DNA from: Akkermansia muciniphila
GTDB lineage: Bacteria > Verrucomicrobiota > Kiritimatiellia > RFP12 > JAAYNR01
Assembly (NCBI GenBank): GCA_945870025.1
Contig: CAMBQN010000009.1
Coordinates: 1-64,000, forward strand
Length of the DNA: 64,000 bases
Direction of reading: 5' to 3'
Translations under genes and position numbers: made by a program
In this document: positions 60,649-64,000 of the stretch, piece after piece
How the letters are laid out: each line of letters opens with the position of its first letter
Numbering within the stretch: position 1 is the stretch's first letter
The notes under the pieces: model-generated
Databases searched by the model: none
What the model was told of the DNA's origin: nothing
The model's input: the letters and a program-made list of their open reading frames with translations, nothing else

Positions 60649-60675
60649 TCGATAATATCGAAATGATCGAAAAAG
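60649..60675. repeat. Period-9 TCGANNNNN array (x3)
   Basis: TCGATAATA, TCGAAATGA and TCGAAAAAG lie in tandem in the 40-bp gap between the methyltransferase gene and fhs, immediately 5' of the fhs ribosome binding site. The arrangement is the same as at the metF-etfB junction of this operon. Confidence 0.75.
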
Positions 60676-60677
60676 GC

Positions 60678-61697
60678 TCAGATCGTCCCCTCGCGGGTGG
60701 CGGTGATATAGTTCATGCCGTATTCGTCACGGCCGAGCAGCAGGTCCACGACGAGTCGGAACGGCTCCGAGGCGGGATCGAGGCCGTCGAGGATGGCGTC
60801 GTTGATCTGTAGGGGGTCGACGATGCCGCCGTCGCAGCCGCGTTCACGGCAGAGGCGGGTGAAGACCTGGTTGATGAGGGGGCGCTTGGGAAGTCCGTAG
60901 GAGATGTTGCTGAGACCGGGGGCGAAGTGGATCTCCGGGCCGTAGGCTTCGCGCATGGCGCTGATGGCATCGAGCACGGCGAGACCGTTGGCGCCGTCAA
61001 CCGAGATGGGGAAGACCAGCGGGTCGAGGTAGATGTCTGTGCGTTTAAAGCCATGGCGTTCCAGACTGGTCATGAGTTCTGCGACGTTGGCGAGGCGGGC
61101 TGCCACGGTGTCGGGCATGCCCGTGGCACCGGTGGCGCTGGCGATGATCTTGGCGCCGGCGGCGGCGGCCACCGGGATGGAGGCGGCGCGTTCGAGCGAG
61201 ACCGAGTTGATCATGGGCTTGCCGCGGGCGCGGTCACAGACGTCGATTCCGGCCTGGAGAATGTCGGGATTGGAGGAATCGATGCTCAATGGCAGCGGGC
61301 TTGCCCGTTGCAGCACCTCCGCCGTCCAGACAACGGCACGGAGCTTTTCGGCTTGATCCATGCTGAACTCGTCCACGTTGAGGTCGAGAAAGTGTGCGCC
61401 GGTCGCCTCCTGCTCGCGCGCCATGGCTTCCAGATAAGCGACACCGGCGGTCTGGTCATCGCCTTTTCCATACAAACCCTGCCAGACGGCGACGGCCATG
61501 TGGCGGACCTTGCCGTTGCGCCACTCCTCGCCGGCGACGACCGCCGGGGGGATCGGCAACGTGCACGGAACACCCTTGTTCTTAAAGGCGAGGGCGCTTC
61601 GTCCGTCGGGCAGGGTCACGACAAATTTTCCAGCGGTGAGACGAATGCGCGTGCAGTGAATGTTTTCACCGACGATGATGAACCGACCTGTGGCCAT
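60678..61697 (-). CDS. Methyltetrahydrofolate methyltransferase-family protein (pterin-binding TIM barrel)
   Basis: This protein is about 339 aa from the ATG at 61697 after GGAGGATTTTCC. It opens [13 protein letters not shown]. The pterin-binding barrel follows: [57 protein letters not shown] and [12 protein letters not shown]. These are the DHPS/AcsE-type motifs of enzymes that move the methyl group of methyl-THF to a corrinoid protein. An extra ~60 residues (20-80) separate the first strand from the rest, unlike the ~262-aa AcsE. It is the first gene of the fhs-metF-etfBA operon. No corrinoid protein or CODH/ACS is in the window. Confidence 0.85.
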   Translation of the reverse strand: MATGRFIIVGENIHCTRIRLTAGKFVVTLPDGRSALAFKNKGVPCTLPIPPAVVAGEEWRNGKVRHMAVAVWQGLYGKGDDQTAGVAYLEAMAREQEATGAHFLDLNVDEFSMDQAEKLRAVVWTAEVLQRASPLPLSIDSSNPDILQAGIDVCDRARGKPMINSVSLERAASIPVAAAAGAKIIASATGATGMPDTVAARLANVAELMTSLERHGFKRTDIYLDPLVFPISVDGANGLAVLDAISAMREAYGPEIHFAPGLSNISYGLPKRPLINQVFTRLCRERGCDGGIVDPLQINDAILDGLDPASEPFRLVVDLLLGRDEYGMNYITATREGTI

Positions 61698-61803
61698 GGA
61701 AAATCCTCCGGTTGCGCCGCATCCCGACAAGGGGCGTGCGTTGGGGTTTATTATGAGGCTAAAGCGCTCAGAAGCGCAATCGAAGTTTGGTGCTAATTTC
61801 TGT

Positions 61804-63705
61804 TCAGTAGGTGCGGCGGCGCACCGGGCGCGCTGCGGCCGCGCGTCGGGGAGCGGGCCACGCGATGCGGAAATCGGGAACGTCGCGCCGAACGACCCGG
61901 ATGCCGCGTGGCGTGAGGGAGATCTGACGGTAGTCGTCGGCGGTGACCGCGATCGAGCCGTCCGCCGCCAGCGCGTCAATCAGCGAAGCGATCTCGGCCG
62001 CTGGCACGTCGCTCAGCAAGCCGAAAGTCGAAAGCGCGTCGAGTCCGCGCTCGGTCAGATAGGGGTCTGGATCGGCTCGCAGCACCTGGATCACGCGCCG
62101 CGCGCCGTAACGTCCCTGCATGCGGCTGACGCAGGAGAGGATCTTCTGGATGACCAGCCACTGCGGCTCGGTGGGCGAGGCGAGGGCGCGCGTTTCGCGC
62201 GGCGCGCAGCGGTCGCAGCCGCCGCAGACAGCCGCCCCCGCCGTATCGCCGAAATAGGAGAGGATGTAGGCGTGGCGGCAGCCGGAGTGGTCGACAAAGC
62301 GAAGCATGGCCTGAAGCCTGCGGCCGTCGCGGTCGGCTTTGATCCGAAGGCCCTCGAACTGAGGCTTGAGCGCGGCCGCGTCAGCGCCGGGAACCAGCGC
62401 CGTGGTATGGACGCGTGTGCCGGTCTCCTGTTCGCGCCGGATCAGGTTGGCGCGTTCGAGCACCGCAAAGGCGGTGCGCACCGCCATGTCATTCTTCTGC
62501 CCGACGGCGGCGGCCCATGCTTCGAGCGACTGACGCTGCGGCCCGCTGGCGCAGTGTCGCTGGATATGCTCCCAGATGGCGAGGATGACGGCGGGGGAGG
62601 GATTGGCACCATCGACGAAAAACTGCTGCGTACGGACATCGGCGTAGTTAAAGAGCAGCTCGCACCAGGCGGGCTGACCGTCACGTCCCGCGCGGCCAAC
62701 CTCCTGATAGTAGGCTTCGACCGATCCGGGCACGTCCCAATGGATGACGAAGCGGACATTGTTGCGATCCACGCCCATGCCAAAGGCGTTGGTGGCGACG
62801 ATGACCGGGCTTTCGGCGGAAATGAAGGCGTCCTGTACGCGGGCGCGTTCGTCATCGGACAGCGCGCCATGGTAGAGAAGCGCGGGAGTACGGCCGGTGT
62901 CGCGGAGCAGATTGCAGACCCGTTCGGCCTGGCGGCGCGTGGCGACATAGACGATGCCGGTGTGGTGCGCGCGGATGCAAGCGCGGACGCGGTCGAGCTT
63001 GGCGGCATGGGTGGGCGTGCGGGTAACGGTTAGATGAAGGTTGGGGCGGGAGAACCCGTGAATGTGAACGGCGGGCGCGGCGCGCGGCGCGACGCCGAGC
63101 TGGAGCTGGGTGGAGATGTCCTCGCGCACGTCCGGCGTGGCCGTGGCGGTGACCGCCATAACCCGCACGCCGGGAATCTGACCGAGGGCGTTCCGGAGAT
63201 TGAGGTAATCGGGGCGAAAGTCGTGGCCCCACTGACTGATGCAATGCGCCTCGTCCACGGTCAGCAACGAGATCGGCGTTTGCGCCAGCGCTTCCACAAA
63301 ACGGGAGTTGCGGAACCGTTCGGGGGCGATGTAGACCAGCTTGAAACGGCCGGCTCGGAGGCGGGCCAGCCGCGACGCCATCTCCTCGGGATCGACCGAG
63401 GAGTTTAGAAAAGTTGCGGCAATACCGCGTCGCTCGAGGGCGTCCACTTGATCCTTCATGAGTGCGATCAAGGGCGAGATCACGAGGGTCGTGTGGGGCA
63501 AGAGAAGGGCAGTGAGCTGGTAGCAGAGGGACTTACCCGAGCCGGTCGGCATGACCAGCACGACATCGCGACCGGCGAGCGATTCGCGGATAGCCTCCAT
63601 CTGGCCCTCGCGAAAATCGGCATGACCAAACCAGCGGGCGAGCGCAGCCCGGATCGCGGTCGCGTCAGGAGATGGGCAGGCAGAGATGGGTGAGCGGTCG
63701 GTCAT
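61804..63705 (-). CDS. recQ: RecQ-family ATP-dependent DNA helicase
   Basis: This protein is about 633 aa from the ATG at 63705; further upstream codons lack the family pattern. It is a superfamily 2 helicase with FREGQMEAI, Walker A MPTGSGKS, DEAH box VDEAHCISQWGHDFRPDY, AVTATATPDVREDI and motif VI AYYQEVGRAGRDGQP. The RecQ-Ct zinc cysteines appear as CRHAYILSYFGD and CGGCDRC. The C-terminal ~100 residues (MQGRYGARRVIQVLRADPD) are winged-helix/HRDC-like. It acts in recombination and replication-fork repair. Confidence 0.95.
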   Translation of the reverse strand: MTDRSPISACPSPDATAIRAALARWFGHADFREGQMEAIRESLAGRDVVLVMPTGSGKSLCYQLTALLLPHTTLVISPLIALMKDQVDALERRGIAATFLNSSVDPEEMASRLARLRAGRFKLVYIAPERFRNSRFVEALAQTPISLLTVDEAHCISQWGHDFRPDYLNLRNALGQIPGVRVMAVTATATPDVREDISTQLQLGVAPRAAPAVHIHGFSRPNLHLTVTRTPTHAAKLDRVRACIRAHHTGIVYVATRRQAERVCNLLRDTGRTPALLYHGALSDDERARVQDAFISAESPVIVATNAFGMGVDRNNVRFVIHWDVPGSVEAYYQEVGRAGRDGQPAWCELLFNYADVRTQQFFVDGANPSPAVILAIWEHIQRHCASGPQRQSLEAWAAAVGQKNDMAVRTAFAVLERANLIRREQETGTRVHTTALVPGADAAALKPQFEGLRIKADRDGRRLQAMLRFVDHSGCRHAYILSYFGDTAGAAVCGGCDRCAPRETRALASPTEPQWLVIQKILSCVSRMQGRYGARRVIQVLRADPDPYLTERGLDALSTFGLLSDVPAAEIASLIDALAADGSIAVTADDYRQISLTPRGIRVVRRDVPDFRIAWPAPRRAAAARPVRRRTY

Positions 63706-63768
63706 GGGGGCAAGCTTAGCGTCTGGCGGGCGCCCCGTCAATTCGGTAATGCGTTCTGGCCATTGCGC

Positions 63769-63798
63769 TTGCTTTCCCTCCTGCCGCCGCCGTATAGT
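63769..63798 (+). promoter_or_regulatory. Candidate promoter for the right-edge gene
   Basis: TTGCTT (63769-63774), 18 nt, TATAGT (63793-63798), 64 nt before the ATG at 63863. It lies in the spacer that is divergent from recQ. Pattern match only. Confidence 0.4.
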
Positions 63799-63862
63799 AT
63801 CCGCGTGAAACCGGAGCGGACCGACGTGCACAGTTTCGGCCGGCGCAGGGGGGATTCAGAGA

Positions 63863-64000
63863 ATGCCGTGGGATCGGGGAACATACGGGTTGGAGTCTGC
63901 TTCTGGCGGCGGTTCGCCGCCGCTGTGGCCGCGTTTGTTCGCGGGAGTCGTGCTGGCAGCGGTGATTGTTCTAGGCGTGCGAGCCTGTCGATCGCTGGAG
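63863..64000 (+). CDS. N-terminus of a membrane-anchored protein (cut by window edge)
   Basis: Forty-six codons run from the ATG at 63863 to the edge in an open frame, preceded by GGGGGATTCAGAGA. The peptide has a short cytoplasmic start (MPWDRGTYGLES) and one hydrophobic segment (LFAGVVLAAVIVLGV, about residues 26-40), followed by RACRSLE. It is probably a single-pass inner-membrane protein facing the periplasm. The family cannot be told from this part. Confidence 0.55.
   Translation, partial: MPWDRGTYGLESASGGGSPPLWPRLFAGVVLAAVIVLGVRACRSLE

Noticed and set aside
1-64000. tRNA, rRNA, riboswitch, prophage or insertion sequence
   Set aside because: None was recognised by eye on either strand. 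A covariance-model scan would be needed to exclude small RNAs; no transposase or integrase frame is present.

Overview
The window looks like chromosomal DNA (GC-rich, high coding density) from an anaerobic, LPS-bearing member of the PVC group, most likely Kiritimatiellota or Lentisphaerota. That placement is inference. It rests on the expanded exported SUMF1-like proteins, a DUF4838-type protein, GH28 and GH94 enzymes, oxygen-sensitive glycyl-radical enzymes, an LpxL-type acyltransferase, and remnants of a GH99-like/WbsX and a glycine-rich tail. No rRNA, tRNA, CRISPR array, phage or transposase was recognised.

Layout. (1) 1-11948, minus strand: a tandemly duplicated two-gene operon encoding four secreted SUMF1-domain proteins. 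In each copy a ~1420-aa double-SUMF1 protein is coupled by an ATGA overlap to a ~495-aa single-SUMF1 protein. (2) 11949-17005: a repeat-rich spacer, a sugar-binding-like protein, a membrane protein, an LpxL homologue, a polyferredoxin and a tiny basic protein, with fossil C-terminal tails of other genes between them. (3) 17238-32294, plus strand: a DUF4838-SUMF1-CBM9 secreted protein and a membrane methyltransferase-like protein, then a catabolic cluster of three different glycyl-radical enzymes, an IclR regulator, an iron-type alcohol dehydrogenase and one activating enzyme. (4) 32342-37907, minus: TPR protein, ExbB, ExbD and an unusual FHA-TM-CBM9 protein in the position where TonB or TolA would be expected. 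(5) 38288-44062, plus: GH28, GH94 phosphorylase, an SDR epimerase and a YchJ protein. (6) 44212-46220, minus: NifU-NifS iron-sulfur assembly. (7) 46436-55525, plus: an exopolysaccharide locus (export lipoprotein, exported protein, beta-barrel, O-antigen-ligase-like protein, Wzc-like BY-kinase, RmlB, class IV aminotransferase). (8) 55694-56155: an EIIA-like protein. (9) 56166-61697, minus: a folate C1 operon (methyl-THF methyltransferase, Fhs, MetF) with EtfBA. (10) RecQ, and a gene cut by the right edge.

How it fits together. The picture is of a fermentative, polysaccharide-degrading bacterium. It cleaves pectin- and beta-glucan-type sugars (GH28, GH94), uses radical chemistry on small molecules (GREs plus ADH), and handles C1 units through a Wood-Ljungdahl-like methyl branch. 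It also builds an LPS outer membrane and an exopolysaccharide, and it exports large SUMF1-containing surface proteins. NifUS could supply the Fe-S clusters of the GRE activase and the polyferredoxin.

The most unusual non-coding signal is a set of short-period degenerate repeats (periods 6, 7, 9 and 10). They sit in gene spacers, often directly 5' of a ribosome binding site, and in two paralogous genes at the same codon position. Some form long fold-backs. One family makes a ~140-bp mobile-looking element with terminal hairpins, present here in two inverted copies that differ by exactly two heptamer units.
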